A stretch of DNA of 64,000 nucleotides from NCBI GenBank assembly GCA_009784935.1, contig WQXI01000001.1, forward strand, positions 90,382 through 154,381. The letters run 5' to 3'. Source of the DNA: Treponema sp. (GTDB lineage: Bacteria; Spirochaetota; Spirochaetia; Treponematales; Breznakiellaceae). A model generated the notes under the pieces. That model did no database searches. It worked only from the letters and a program-made list of their open reading frames with translations, and was not told the DNA's origin. Positions 34,113-43,298 of this stretch are shown one piece after another (the first letter of the stretch is position 1; the number at the start of each line of letters is the position of its first letter). The position numbers and the translations under genes are program-made.

Positions 34113-35028
34113 TCAGTCTCAGCGCGCTTGGTACGCAGGAAACTTCAAGCTCTTTTCCGTCATAACAAACTGTTTCGCCGTCGCAATGAACTGCCATTCC
34201 GCCTTCGAGCGCTTTTATTTCGAACTTAGCGGCTTTTCCTGTATAGACTCCCTGACATTCTGCCTGGGTGCCTTTTTTATAATGCGAAAAAATATCCAAT
34301 AATTGCGAGCGTTTTTCCTGATGACGCACATAACAAATATCAAAAAGACCGTCATCCAAAAGCGCATTTGGTCCCATATAAAAACTTCCGCCCATGCGCC
34401 TTCCGTTTACAATTGAAATAATTACAGCGGCAAGAGTCACTTCTTTGTCGTCATATTTCATTTGAATAACAGGCGACGGTTCATAGCGAATCAGCGTAAT
34501 AAGCGCGCCGATTGTATATGAAATCCCGCTTTTTATTTTCATCTTTGCCGCTTCAAAACCTACCTTAGTATCAAAGCCTATTCCGATTCCATTTACAAAA
34601 TAACGTCCGTCAGGAAAAAATCCGCCTTTTACAAGACCTACATCGAGCGGACGAACTTTTCCTTCCAAAAGATAGCTAAGCGCTTGATCTGTATTTTCTG
34701 GTATTCCCGGCGTAGAAGAAAAATCATTTCCTCTTCCTACCGGAATGATTCCAAAAAGAGGCGGAACAGCAGAACGCGGTCTTCTTGTCAAAAGCCCGTT
34801 AACAACTTCATTTACTGTACCGTCGCCGCCTGCCGCTATTGTAATATCATTGTCGCCTATGGGAAGATTCCTTACAATATCTATAGCGTGACCTGTTTCC
34901 TTTGTTGTATGTATCTGAAAGTTACAATTTTTTGATTCCAGATACCTTTCGATCTTTCTAAGCCGTTTTCTGGCTTTTCCTTTACCTGCAGTGGGATTTA
35001 ATATAACCCATATCTTTCTTTTTTCCAT
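34102..35028 (-). CDS. Diacylglycerol/sphingosine kinase-like lipid kinase (YegS/BmrU type)
   Basis: The catalytic domain begins WVILNPTAGKGKARKRLRK and has the nucleotide motif AGGDGTVNEVVNGL, then PLFGIIPVGRGNDFSSTPGI, as in YegS/DagK-like kinases. The 308-residue length is normal. It probably phosphorylates a lipid alcohol, feeding the PlsC and HAD neighbours. The ATG lies 7 nt after a TATAAT box, without a ribosome site, so the mRNA may be leaderless. Confidence 0.88.
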   Translation of the reverse strand: MEKRKIWVILNPTAGKGKARKRLRKIERYLESKNCNFQIHTTKETGHAIDIVRNLPIGDNDITIAAGGDGTVNEVVNGLLTRRPRSAVPPLFGIIPVGRGNDFSSTPGIPENTDQALSYLLEGKVRPLDVGLVKGGFFPDGRYFVNGIGIGFDTKVGFEAAKMKIKSGISYTIGALITLIRYEPSPVIQMKYDDKEVTLAAVIISIVNGRRMGGSFYMGPNALLDDGLFDICYVRHQEKRSQLLDIFSHYKKGTQAECQGVYTGKAAKFEIKALEGGMAVHCDGETVCYDGKELEVSCVPSALRLIGP

Positions 35029-35035
35029 TTGTACA

Positions 35036-35065
35036 ATTATAACATAATATTATTAAGAAAGTCCA
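35036..35065 (-). promoter_or_regulatory. Promoter of the lipid kinase operon; predicts a leaderless mRNA
   Basis: On the minus strand TGGACT (35065-35060), an 18-nt spacer and TATAAT (35041-35036), then TGTACAA and the ATG. The 13 bases TATAATTGTACAA are identical in the xylanase promoter at 40545-40557. Confidence 0.5.
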
Positions 35066-35091
35066 TTATTTTGCTAAATAATTATGAAAAA

Positions 35092-37110
35092 TTAATCAAA
35101 GATTTTTCTGCCATTTTTATCGCCGATACCAGTCCTGCGGAAAAAGTATGTATTGATCTGATCTCGCCATTCACGGGCATTAACAAGCTGACGCTCGAAC
35201 CTTGATAGAACGCTCTTATAAACATCTTTTTCTAATATTTTGCTAAGGCTCTTCCATTCTTCTGTCATAGAAACAGCTTCATCATAACCTTCAAAATGAT
35301 TGTCATAAATATTCTGTAAGAGGGTTTTACCGTTTTTCATTATAAAATCATACTTTAATCTGTGAAAAAACAATAATTGGTTCTCAGGACAAACTGCCGG
35401 ATCTTCATATATGGACTCATTGTTAGGTGAATACTGCCCTGTGTAACCTGTTCCTTTCTTAGTACGATCTATCCCTATCTCTTTTGCATCAGCGCGGTGA
35501 TATGTTCCCCATCTGCTAAACTCATAACCTTCGATATTAGGACCGTAATGAGAATTGGGAGTGACCATAAAACAAACGCCGAACGGAGCGTTGTATTTTT
35601 CATAAGCGCGGTATGATTTTAAAAGAATGTCTTCGGCAATTTGAGCGGCTTTTTGTTCTGTATTTTCCTTGCCAAACGATAATACACTCCATTCCTTTGC
35701 AATCTCTTTCGCTGTTAAACAGGGATTCCAAATAATTCTGCCGTATCCGTAAAGATTTGCCTGCGCAAGAGTATGTCCTGTCCAGTTATTATCAAGCCCG
35801 ACATTTACAACAGCGGCAAAACCTTCGATATAAGAACTGCCTTCTTTGTACGGCTTTATTAAATCCATTATTTTACTGTTTTGTCCATGGCTTGTATCAA
35901 ACTCTAAAATATCCTGCCATACAGAAGGAAGATAACAGAGATCTATTTGGTGTCCTGTGTATTCCTGCGTAATCTGCAATTCCATTATATGGCGGGTTTT
36001 TGTTAAAGCGCCGAAAAGCGGCGAAACAGGTTCTCTTACCTGAAAATCATAGGGACCAAATTTAATCTGCAGAATAACATTGTCATCAAATGAACCGTCA
36101 AGAGGTTTAAAGTGATCATAAGAAGCGCGCGCCCTGTCAAAGCTCTTATCACGCCAATCCTGCTGACAGTTATAAACAAAACATCTCCAGATAATTTCTC
36201 CGCCAAAAGGTTTAACAGCTTTTGCGAGCATGTTCGCTCCGTCAGCATGTGTGCGGTTATATTGAAACGGACCCGGCTCTCCTTCTGAATCCGCTTTTAC
36301 AAGGAAACCTGCCAAATCGGGAATATACTTATAAATAAGAGCGGCTCTTTCCTTCCACCATGCAGCGACAGAAGCATCAAGCGGATCAGAAGTAGGAAGT
36401 TTACCCAATGACCATGGCGCGCCAAAATTAATACTTAATAATAATCTTATTCCAAACCGCCTGAATATCGCAGCTAGTTTTGCAGCTTCGCTAAGATACT
36501 CTTTTGTTATAAGAAGTTTTGCTTTATCTCGGACATTTACATTATTTATAGAAATCCTGTTAATTCCTACAGAAGCAAGGAGGCGCGCGTAATCTTCTAT
36601 TCTTTTTATATCAAAATTAAAATTTCCGTTTTTATAGAAAAGCGAGTTTCCGGCATAACCGCGTTCTATAGTTCCGTCAAAATTATCCCAATGATTAATT
36701 ATTCTTAAAGGCGAAACTGGGGACTCGCTGATCTCTAAATCGTATTTTAATTCTCCGTTTGCAAGAAGCGATAAAAACCTGTAAACGCCGTATAAAAGGC
36801 CGTTTTCGTCTGCCGCAGTTATTAAAATTTTATTTTGCAATATATTTATTTTAAAGCCTTCTGTTTTGAGCTTTTCGTTCTTACCTTCTTTATCATCAAA
36901 TAAGAGAAAAACAGCGTTGTCATTTGTTGGCGGGGTTTTTATTTGCTTGACGGCTAATTTTAATCCCAATAACCTTTCTATTCCGGCAGCAAATTCTCTT
37001 GCCGCGTTGTCTGTTACTTCTCCGCGCTTTTGAACAAAAACAGTTTTAGGAAAATTAACCTGCGCTGTAACTTTTCTATACTGAAGCCAGCAATCGTATT
37101 CTTTTAACAT
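35092..37110 (-). CDS. GH67 alpha-glucuronidase
   Basis: GH67 removes (4-O-methyl)glucuronic acid from the end of aldouronic oligosaccharides released from xylan. The 672-residue protein has DNFDGTIERGYAGNSLF, the acid motif GFLVKADSEGEPGPF with Glu276 and DTSHGQNSKIMD, as in family members. No signal peptide is present, so it acts inside the cell on imported oligosaccharides. It is the last gene of the GH2-uxuA-GH67 operon and overlaps uxuA by 7 nt; an AGGGAAG ribosome site precedes it. Confidence 0.93.
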   Translation of the reverse strand: MLKEYDCWLQYRKVTAQVNFPKTVFVQKRGEVTDNAAREFAAGIERLLGLKLAVKQIKTPPTNDNAVFLLFDDKEGKNEKLKTEGFKINILQNKILITAADENGLLYGVYRFLSLLANGELKYDLEISESPVSPLRIINHWDNFDGTIERGYAGNSLFYKNGNFNFDIKRIEDYARLLASVGINRISINNVNVRDKAKLLITKEYLSEAAKLAAIFRRFGIRLLLSINFGAPWSLGKLPTSDPLDASVAAWWKERAALIYKYIPDLAGFLVKADSEGEPGPFQYNRTHADGANMLAKAVKPFGGEIIWRCFVYNCQQDWRDKSFDRARASYDHFKPLDGSFDDNVILQIKFGPYDFQVREPVSPLFGALTKTRHIMELQITQEYTGHQIDLCYLPSVWQDILEFDTSHGQNSKIMDLIKPYKEGSSYIEGFAAVVNVGLDNNWTGHTLAQANLYGYGRIIWNPCLTAKEIAKEWSVLSFGKENTEQKAAQIAEDILLKSYRAYEKYNAPFGVCFMVTPNSHYGPNIEGYEFSRWGTYHRADAKEIGIDRTKKGTGYTGQYSPNNESIYEDPAVCPENQLLFFHRLKYDFIMKNGKTLLQNIYDNHFEGYDEAVSMTEEWKSLSKILEKDVYKSVLSRFERQLVNAREWRDQINTYFFRRTGIGDKNGRKIFD

Positions 37111-38174
37111 ACACTTCCCTTTTTAATAGCTTCCCAAATACCGCTGAGATAACTTAATCCTATTGCTCTGTCATAAAGTCCGTATCCGGGAACCGAGACT
37201 TCATCCCATATCTGTCTTCCGTGATCCGGGCGTAAAGGACCGTCAAAGCCGATATCATATAGCGCTTTCATTATCGCGTACATATCAAGAGAGCCGTCAC
37301 ATGAAAGATGAGCTGATTCTTCAAAGTCACGGTAACCGTTATGCCTTACATTGCGTACATGCGCAAAATGAATACGTTCTTTTAAACTGCGGATAATATC
37401 CGGTATATCATTGTCAGGGTTAGTACCGAGGCTTCCCGAACAAAGCGTTATGCCGTTATATGGATTATTAATTGTATTTACAAGCCTTAAAAGATCTTGT
37501 TTGTTTTTCATTATTCTCGGCAGTCCAAAAACAGACCAGCCCGGATCATCTGGGTGCATTGCCATTTTTATTTTGAGCTTTTCACATTCTGGCATTATCG
37601 CTTTTAGAAAATATTCAAGATTTTTAAACAGCGTATCTTCGTCTATATCCTGATACATTTCAAACAATTCTTTTATTTTTGCCATACGCTGAGGTTCCCA
37701 GCCGGGAAGAAGACAGCCTCCTGCCTTTTCCTGCATTACATCAAACATATTATCGGGATTGATCTGGCTTACGATTTTTTCGTCATAAGACATTACAGAA
37801 GCGCCGTCATTGCGAAGCTTTGCTAAATCTGATCTTGTCCAGTCAAAAACTGCCATAAAATTATAGCAGACAAGATTTATCCCTGCAGCGGCAGTTGTTT
37901 TTAGCGAATCAATATACCTTTGGATATACATGTCGCGGTCCTTGCCTGCTGTTTTTATCGAGTCATGAACATTAATGCTTTCGATTCCTGCAATTTTAAG
38001 ACCAGCGTCTTCTACATTTTTTTTTAGCGCGAGAAGTTCTTCTTTTTTCCATTCATCGCCGGGCTGTTTGCCGTACAGTGTAGTAATTACTCCCTTTAAA
38101 CCGGGAACTTGGCGGATCTTATCTAGAGTTACAGGATCGTAGCCCGGTCCGAACCACCGCATTGTCATGTCCAT
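37104..38174 (-). CDS. uxuA: Mannonate dehydratase UxuA
   Basis: UxuA dehydrates D-mannonate to 2-keto-3-deoxygluconate in glucuronate breakdown. The sequence starts MTMRWFGPGYDPVTLDKIRQ and has GIESINVHDSIK, MAMHPDDPGWS and HFAHVRNV, all family marks, in 356 residues. The neighbours supply its substrate: GH67 alpha-glucuronidase releases the glucuronate. The upstream enzymes (uronate isomerase and mannonate oxidoreductase) and the kinase and aldolase are not in the window. Confidence 0.94.
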   Translation of the reverse strand: MDMTMRWFGPGYDPVTLDKIRQVPGLKGVITTLYGKQPGDEWKKEELLALKKNVEDAGLKIAGIESINVHDSIKTAGKDRDMYIQRYIDSLKTTAAAGINLVCYNFMAVFDWTRSDLAKLRNDGASVMSYDEKIVSQINPDNMFDVMQEKAGGCLLPGWEPQRMAKIKELFEMYQDIDEDTLFKNLEYFLKAIMPECEKLKIKMAMHPDDPGWSVFGLPRIMKNKQDLLRLVNTINNPYNGITLCSGSLGTNPDNDIPDIIRSLKERIHFAHVRNVRHNGYRDFEESAHLSCDGSLDMYAIMKALYDIGFDGPLRPDHGRQIWDEVSVPGYGLYDRAIGLSYLSGIWEAIKKGSVC

Positions 38175-38181
38175 ACTTATC

Positions 38182-40494
38182 TCACTTTACCTTTATTTTT
38201 ATTGACGCTTTTTCCAGTTTTTCTGAATACGCGCAAAGCTCTATTGTTCCTCCGCTGTCCCCTGCCTTTATTATTGCAAGCGCTTTTCCTTCTGATGTTA
38301 CAGTCTTTGATATTGTATACCCAAGGTTTTGGTTTAAATCACCGGAACAAACTCCAAGTAAAACTGCGTCTCCTGTAATAGAGAAATCGATTAACGCGTC
38401 ATCGTTAGGGCAAAGGATTCCTTTTTTATCGATTATGTTTATTTCTATATGAGCGATCTCTGACGGTTTTAATTCTGTCTTGTCGGTTATGAGCTTAATT
38501 TTTTGAGCTTGTTCTGCAGTAGTAAGAACATAACTGCATTCTTCGTTCTTTTTATTAAAACCCTTAACTTCTATACTTCCCTGAGTGTATTCGATAGTCC
38601 ATTCGATGATTCCGTTTTTAAAATCCGCTCTTTTTCTGCGCCCCATTGTTTTTCCGTTAACAAAAAGAGCCGCTTCTTCGCAGTTTGTAAATACAACTGC
38701 AGTTACGGTTCTTCTGTTAAAGTATTCGTGGTTTAAATGAGACGATACATTTAAAAACGACCATCTTCCCCTGGCGTAATTTGGTTTTAAGTGCTGATCA
38801 TAAAAAGCAAGATAAATAAAAGGCTCTTTTGTCCAAATACTCTTTCTAAAAAAAGCATTCGGTTTTAAAAAGCCGCAAATATCGATAATCGAACCTGACC
38901 AGCCTTTTGCCGGATACGGCGATTCTCCAAAGTAGTCGATTCCTGCCCAGATAAACTGCCCTATTACATTGTCGTTTTCTAGTACAAACTGCCACGGGTT
39001 TTTATCTGAGATATCTTCAAAGTTTGTCTCTACGCTGGAATAGTATTCGTAACATTCTGTTCCTATAATTGGTTTTTCGATTCCTTTTGTATAGTGCTGA
39101 TACAAAGGTTCGTGGTAATTAAGACCTAGAACGTCTACATCCTTTGCGAGTTTTTTTGTAAGTTTAACAAGTTCTTCCGGCGGAGCGTTAACAAGGCTCC
39201 TTGGGTTTGCATGGGGAGCAAGGGCGCATGTTACAGCACGGTCATCCAGTGTGCGTACAAAATCACACAGAGATTTTTGAATGCCTATCATGCTTTCGGA
39301 ACCTTGATTTTCTACTTCGTTGCCAACACTCCACATTAAAACAGACGGATGGTTTCTGTCGCGGATTATAAAATCATACAAATCCCTAAACGCGTCAGAT
39401 TCAAAATGCGCTTCGTAATAACCGCTCTTCCATTTATCAAAACATTCGTCAATTACATAAAAACCCATCTCATCGCAAAGATCCAAAAATTCTTCGGCTG
39501 GAGGGTTATGGCTTGTACGAATCGCGTTACAGCCGATACTTTTAAGTATATTTAAACGCCGGCGCCAAACTTCATCATAATAGGCAGAACCTGTAATACC
39601 GCCGTCATGATGGAGACAAACGCCTTTTAATTTTTTCTTTTCTCCGTTTACAGTTAATCCCTTGTTATATGTAATGTCTATTTTTCTGACGCCGAACTTA
39701 ATTTCCTGTGTTTCTACAATTTTACCGCTGACTTCCAGCTGAATCATTGCGCGGTATAAATTGGGAGTTTCATCAGACCATAAACTGGGGTTTTGAATAA
39801 CCATTTGCTGTTGTACGGTAATTTCACCTTTTTCGTTACAATTAAACGAAGATGTATTTTCTGCGACAAACCTTCCGTTTACTCCGATTATTTTTACCCA
39901 CACAACGCCTTTGGACATGTTTTTGCGGCAGACAATTGTTGTTGCAACAGAAATCTTTGCCTGTTTATAATTTTTTTGAGGCTCAGCTTTTATATGAACA
40001 CCCCAAGTTTTAATATGAGTAAAATTAAGCGTTTTTAAATAAACATTGCGGTAAAGACCTGAGCCGGAATACCAGCGATCCGGCGCTTCACAGCCGTTAT
40101 CAAGCCTAACGGCAAGCAGATTGTTCCCGGTTTCCGCAAAATCTGTTATATCAACTTCGAAACCTAAATATCCGTTTGCGCGTTTTCCGGCTTCGTTCCC
40201 GTTAATATAAATTTTGCTGTTTCTATAAGCGCCGCCGAAATAAATATAAACGGCTCTTTCGTCCATCGCCGGAATATTAATTATTTTTCTGTACCAGCAA
40301 ACGCCTTCCCAAACAAAAAAGCCCTGCATGTTCTGCGGAGTCCAGCCTCCTTCTTCTCCCCGGAAAAACGGCTGAGAAATAACCCAGTCATGCGGAAGAT
40401 CTACCTGTTTCCATGTACGATCATTTAAATCCATAGATTGGGCGTTTTTAATATCACCCAAAAGAAATTTCCAGTCTTTATTTATTAGTGCCAT
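38182..40494 (-). CDS. Glycoside hydrolase family 2 enzyme (beta-galactosidase/glucuronidase type)
   Basis: A GH2 domain series is visible: N-terminal sugar-binding domain (about residues 1-165), Ig-like domain, TIM barrel (about 270-560) and two C-terminal beta domains, including a DUF4982-like segment. The acid/base lies in WSVGNEVENQG and the nucleophile in KPIIGTECYEYYS. No signal peptide is present. The substrate cannot be read; context favours a xylan side-chain or backbone sugar. It is the first gene of its operon, 7 nt from uxuA. Confidence 0.85.
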   Translation of the reverse strand: MALINKDWKFLLGDIKNAQSMDLNDRTWKQVDLPHDWVISQPFFRGEEGGWTPQNMQGFFVWEGVCWYRKIINIPAMDERAVYIYFGGAYRNSKIYINGNEAGKRANGYLGFEVDITDFAETGNNLLAVRLDNGCEAPDRWYSGSGLYRNVYLKTLNFTHIKTWGVHIKAEPQKNYKQAKISVATTIVCRKNMSKGVVWVKIIGVNGRFVAENTSSFNCNEKGEITVQQQMVIQNPSLWSDETPNLYRAMIQLEVSGKIVETQEIKFGVRKIDITYNKGLTVNGEKKKLKGVCLHHDGGITGSAYYDEVWRRRLNILKSIGCNAIRTSHNPPAEEFLDLCDEMGFYVIDECFDKWKSGYYEAHFESDAFRDLYDFIIRDRNHPSVLMWSVGNEVENQGSESMIGIQKSLCDFVRTLDDRAVTCALAPHANPRSLVNAPPEELVKLTKKLAKDVDVLGLNYHEPLYQHYTKGIEKPIIGTECYEYYSSVETNFEDISDKNPWQFVLENDNVIGQFIWAGIDYFGESPYPAKGWSGSIIDICGFLKPNAFFRKSIWTKEPFIYLAFYDQHLKPNYARGRWSFLNVSSHLNHEYFNRRTVTAVVFTNCEEAALFVNGKTMGRRKRADFKNGIIEWTIEYTQGSIEVKGFNKKNEECSYVLTTAEQAQKIKLITDKTELKPSEIAHIEINIIDKKGILCPNDDALIDFSITGDAVLLGVCSGDLNQNLGYTISKTVTSEGKALAIIKAGDSGGTIELCAYSEKLEKASIKIKVK

Positions 40495-40521
40495 GCAATT
40501 ATCATATCATGAAATCTTTGC

Positions 40522-40550
40522 TTGATAAATACTATAAGTCGTTGTATAAT
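40522..40550 (+). promoter_or_regulatory. Strong sigma-70 promoter of the secreted xylanase operon
   Basis: TTGATA (40522-40527), a 17-nt spacer and TATAAT (40545-40550). Transcription should begin near 40557, 25 nt before the ATG, and the leader holds an AGG ribosome site (GAGGTAAAAAA). Confidence 0.75.
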
Positions 40551-40558
40551 TGTACAAA
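40543..40558. promoter_or_regulatory. Imperfect palindrome overlapping the -10 box, possible operator
   Basis: TTGTATAATTGTACAA differs from its reverse complement at two positions only. It covers the -10 box and start of transcription of the GH10-GH30 operon, a usual position for a repressor site. The same TATAATTGTACAA string occurs at the lipid kinase promoter, so it may instead be a preferred initiation region. Confidence 0.35.
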
Positions 40559-40581
40559 ATCAAGCGAAATGAGGTAAAAAA

Positions 40582-41724
40582 ATGATAAAAAAATCAATAG
40601 TAATTTATATTATTGTTCTTTTAATTTTGAATATTACTGCCTGCGAAACAGGCGGTTCCGGCAGCCGAAACACGAGAAATACACAAAGGCACGTAGATTT
40701 ACCGCTTAAAACAATTTATCAGGACTATTTTCTTATAGGAAACATAGTAAATAACACATACCTAAGGGAAAATTACCTCCATATATTAAAAACACACTAT
40801 AACACCGTAACATCAGAAAATCACATGAAACCCGATCATCTGGCTCCGCGGCAGCAAGGCGGACAATATCAATGGACATCAGCCGATAACCAGCTTAGGG
40901 TAATGACCGAAAACGGAATAAAAGTACATGGACATACCCTTGTCTGGCACAATCAAACCCCGCAATGGATGACACAGGGCACTCCGGCGCAGGTCAGGCA
41001 AAACATGACAGCTCACATCAATACAGTACTTGCGCATTATAAAGGAAAAATATTTTCTTGGGATGTTGTAAACGAGGCAGTAAAGGAAAGAGTCAATCCC
41101 GGCGAAGATCTTACCAACTGGAGAACACACCTTCGCGAAGACAGCGAATGGTTTAAAGCATTGGGAGCGGACTATATAGAACTTGCTTTTAGAACCGCGC
41201 GCGCTGCCGATCCCGATCTGCTTCTTTATTACAATGATTACAACCTTGATAATTCCAGAAAAGCGCAGGTTACCGCAAACATGATAAAAGATATAAACGA
41301 CCGGTACAGAGCTCAAGGCAACAACCGTAATCTTATAGACGGCATTGGAATGCAGGGGCATTACGGACTTTCGACAAGCGTTGCAAATGTACGCGCTTCT
41401 ATCGAAAGATTTATCGCTATTGGAATAAAAGTTGATATCAGCGAACTCGATGTAGAAATAAGAAGCGTAGGCAGCGGCAGGTTTGGAACAGGGAGAGCAT
41501 CGAGTGTATCAGAAATGGACGCGCGGCTTCAGGCAATAAAATACGCCGAACTTTTTAATATGTTTAAAGAATATAAAGGACATATCACAAGAGTTACAAT
41601 GTGGGGTATAGACGACGATACAAGCTGGAAGTCTCTCGGCAATCCTGTTCTCTTTGACAGAATGGTAAATCCTAAACCAGCGTTTTTCGCGGTCGCGAAC
41701 CCCAACAGAGCGCTTGGTTTATGA
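40582..41724 (+). CDS. Secreted GH10 endo-1,4-beta-xylanase, lipoprotein
   Basis: The signal peptide ends in the lipobox ITAC (Cys21), so the enzyme is anchored to a membrane, probably facing outward. The GH10 barrel has the acid/base Glu165 in SWDVVNEAVKE and nucleophile Glu288 in DISELDVEI. It would cut xylan into oligosaccharides. The next gene (GH30) begins within its stop codon (ATGA), so the two are one operon behind a strong promoter. Length 380 residues, no extra binding module. Confidence 0.94.
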   Translation: MIKKSIVIYIIVLLILNITACETGGSGSRNTRNTQRHVDLPLKTIYQDYFLIGNIVNNTYLRENYLHILKTHYNTVTSENHMKPDHLAPRQQGGQYQWTSADNQLRVMTENGIKVHGHTLVWHNQTPQWMTQGTPAQVRQNMTAHINTVLAHYKGKIFSWDVVNEAVKERVNPGEDLTNWRTHLREDSEWFKALGADYIELAFRTARAADPDLLLYYNDYNLDNSRKAQVTANMIKDINDRYRAQGNNRNLIDGIGMQGHYGLSTSVANVRASIERFIAIGIKVDISELDVEIRSVGSGRFGTGRASSVSEMDARLQAIKYAELFNMFKEYKGHITRVTMWGIDDDTSWKSLGNPVLFDRMVNPKPAFFAVANPNRALGL

Positions 41725-43298
41725 TTATTAAAAACCGGTTTGCCTTAATATTAATTATGATGGCGGCGCTGACTATTCTTCATTCCTGCGGTTCGGGAAT
41801 TAACTATATTCCGAATGCCGGTAATTTAGAAATAAACGGTACTGTAACAATAAATTATAATTTTACTCATCAGGTAATTGACGGATTCGGCGGCTCAAAC
41901 GCATGGACAAGGCTTCCCGAAGGCAGTACAGCAAACTCGCTTGTAAAACTTTTATTTTCTAAGACCGAAGGTATGGGATTTACAATTCTCCGCAACCGCA
42001 TACCGTTCCGCGAAAGGCTCCCCGGAGACGAAAACCCAAGCTTAAACGACGGCTTTGTCGTAAGAAACAACGATCACACTTATTCTTACAAAGAAGAAAA
42101 CGGAATAAAAACTTTTGATCTTAACTGGAACAGCTGGGATATCGCAAGCACAAGAAATCTTATACAGAGAATTAAAAATCTCGGCAAAGACGGACCTGAA
42201 GAACTTGTAATAATGAGCAGTCCGTGGACTCCGCCGAATAACCGCGTTACCAGATGGAAAGAAGATGTTACCGGTGTAAGCACTTCATTAAACTATACGA
42301 TGAATTTTACCACACCTGATGTTTGGGGAAGATTAAAAAGAGCCCATTATAATGATTACGCGGATCTTCTTGCTGATTATGTTTTAAATTTTGAATCCAG
42401 AATGGGACACCCCCTTTCTATTTTATCAGTGCAAAATGAACCAAACTGGAAAGTTCAATATGAATCAGCTTACTGGAGCGGGACAGATTTAAGGGATTTT
42501 ATTAAAGTTATCGCAAATCGCTTTCCGCAAAAAGGAATTACTGTCGGCACAATCGGAAACAACGCAGTCGGTATAATGATGCCGGAGTTCGAAAATTTTA
42601 ACATTAATTTTAACAACATGATAAAACCCTCTCTTGACGATCCAATTTCTGAAAGAGCGATAACGCATATTGCGCTTCATCAGTATAACGGCGCTTATGA
42701 TCCGTCATCCAGAGCGGGCTCCCGAGCTTTTCCGGAAATTATCGAATCGGGAAAACGCTTTTGGCAGACCGAAGTTTCCGGATCAGGTCCAAACCTTCCA
42801 ACAGGTATAGGAATAAATAATGCGTTATATTACGCGAGAATGATTCATTGGGACATGACCCTCGCGCAGACAAACGCTTTTTTATTTTGGTGGCTTTGGA
42901 CAAATACTAGAGGTAATACCACAGGCAGCCTTGTAATAACAGACGGAAACAGATTAATTAAAACCCACAGACTATATGCGATGGGGCAATATTCACGTTT
43001 TATCCGCCCCGGCTGGATTAGAATTGAATGCGACGCTGTTCCTTTTTGGGGTGTTTTTTCCAGCGCATATAAAAATCCGCTTACAAAAGAAATCGCGATT
43101 GTGATTATAAATGAACGTCATGAAGAAACTAACATTACTTTTAATTTAACAGAAGCGGATTTTGACACTATCGATGTTTACAGAACATCAGAAAACGAGA
43201 CGCTCACATACATAGGAAGGCAGAGAACCGGCGCCAACAGCGTTAATGTTTCGCTCGCTCCTATGTCAATTACTACCTTTTACGGAAGCGTTAAGTAA
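41721..43298 (+). CDS. Secreted GH30 glycosidase, lipoprotein
   Basis: The lipobox LHSC (Cys23) marks a lipoprotein. The GH30 barrel has FGGSNAW, the acid/base Glu240 in LSVQNEPNWK and nucleophile Glu351 in FWQTEVSGSG, with a C-terminal beta domain. GH30 members on xylan cut glucuronoxylan next to methylglucuronate, but other GH30 enzymes act on glucans; the neighbouring GH10 supports a xylan role. The 3' end overlaps the convergent GH10 by 33 nt. Confidence 0.87.
   Translation: MIIKNRFALILIMMAALTILHSCGSGINYIPNAGNLEINGTVTINYNFTHQVIDGFGGSNAWTRLPEGSTANSLVKLLFSKTEGMGFTILRNRIPFRERLPGDENPSLNDGFVVRNNDHTYSYKEENGIKTFDLNWNSWDIASTRNLIQRIKNLGKDGPEELVIMSSPWTPPNNRVTRWKEDVTGVSTSLNYTMNFTTPDVWGRLKRAHYNDYADLLADYVLNFESRMGHPLSILSVQNEPNWKVQYESAYWSGTDLRDFIKVIANRFPQKGITVGTIGNNAVGIMMPEFENFNINFNNMIKPSLDDPISERAITHIALHQYNGAYDPSSRAGSRAFPEIIESGKRFWQTEVSGSGPNLPTGIGINNALYYARMIHWDMTLAQTNAFLFWWLWTNTRGNTTGSLVITDGNRLIKTHRLYAMGQYSRFIRPGWIRIECDAVPFWGVFSSAYKNPLTKEIAIVIINERHEETNITFNLTEADFDTIDVYRTSENETLTYIGRQRTGANSVNVSLAPMSITTFYGSVK

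Noticed and set aside
40543..40558. A second copy of the TTGTATAATTGTACAA palindrome before GH43/GH5
   Set aside because: Only TGTATAATT or its complement is present at about 45341-45350; the palindrome is not complete, so no shared operator can be claimed.
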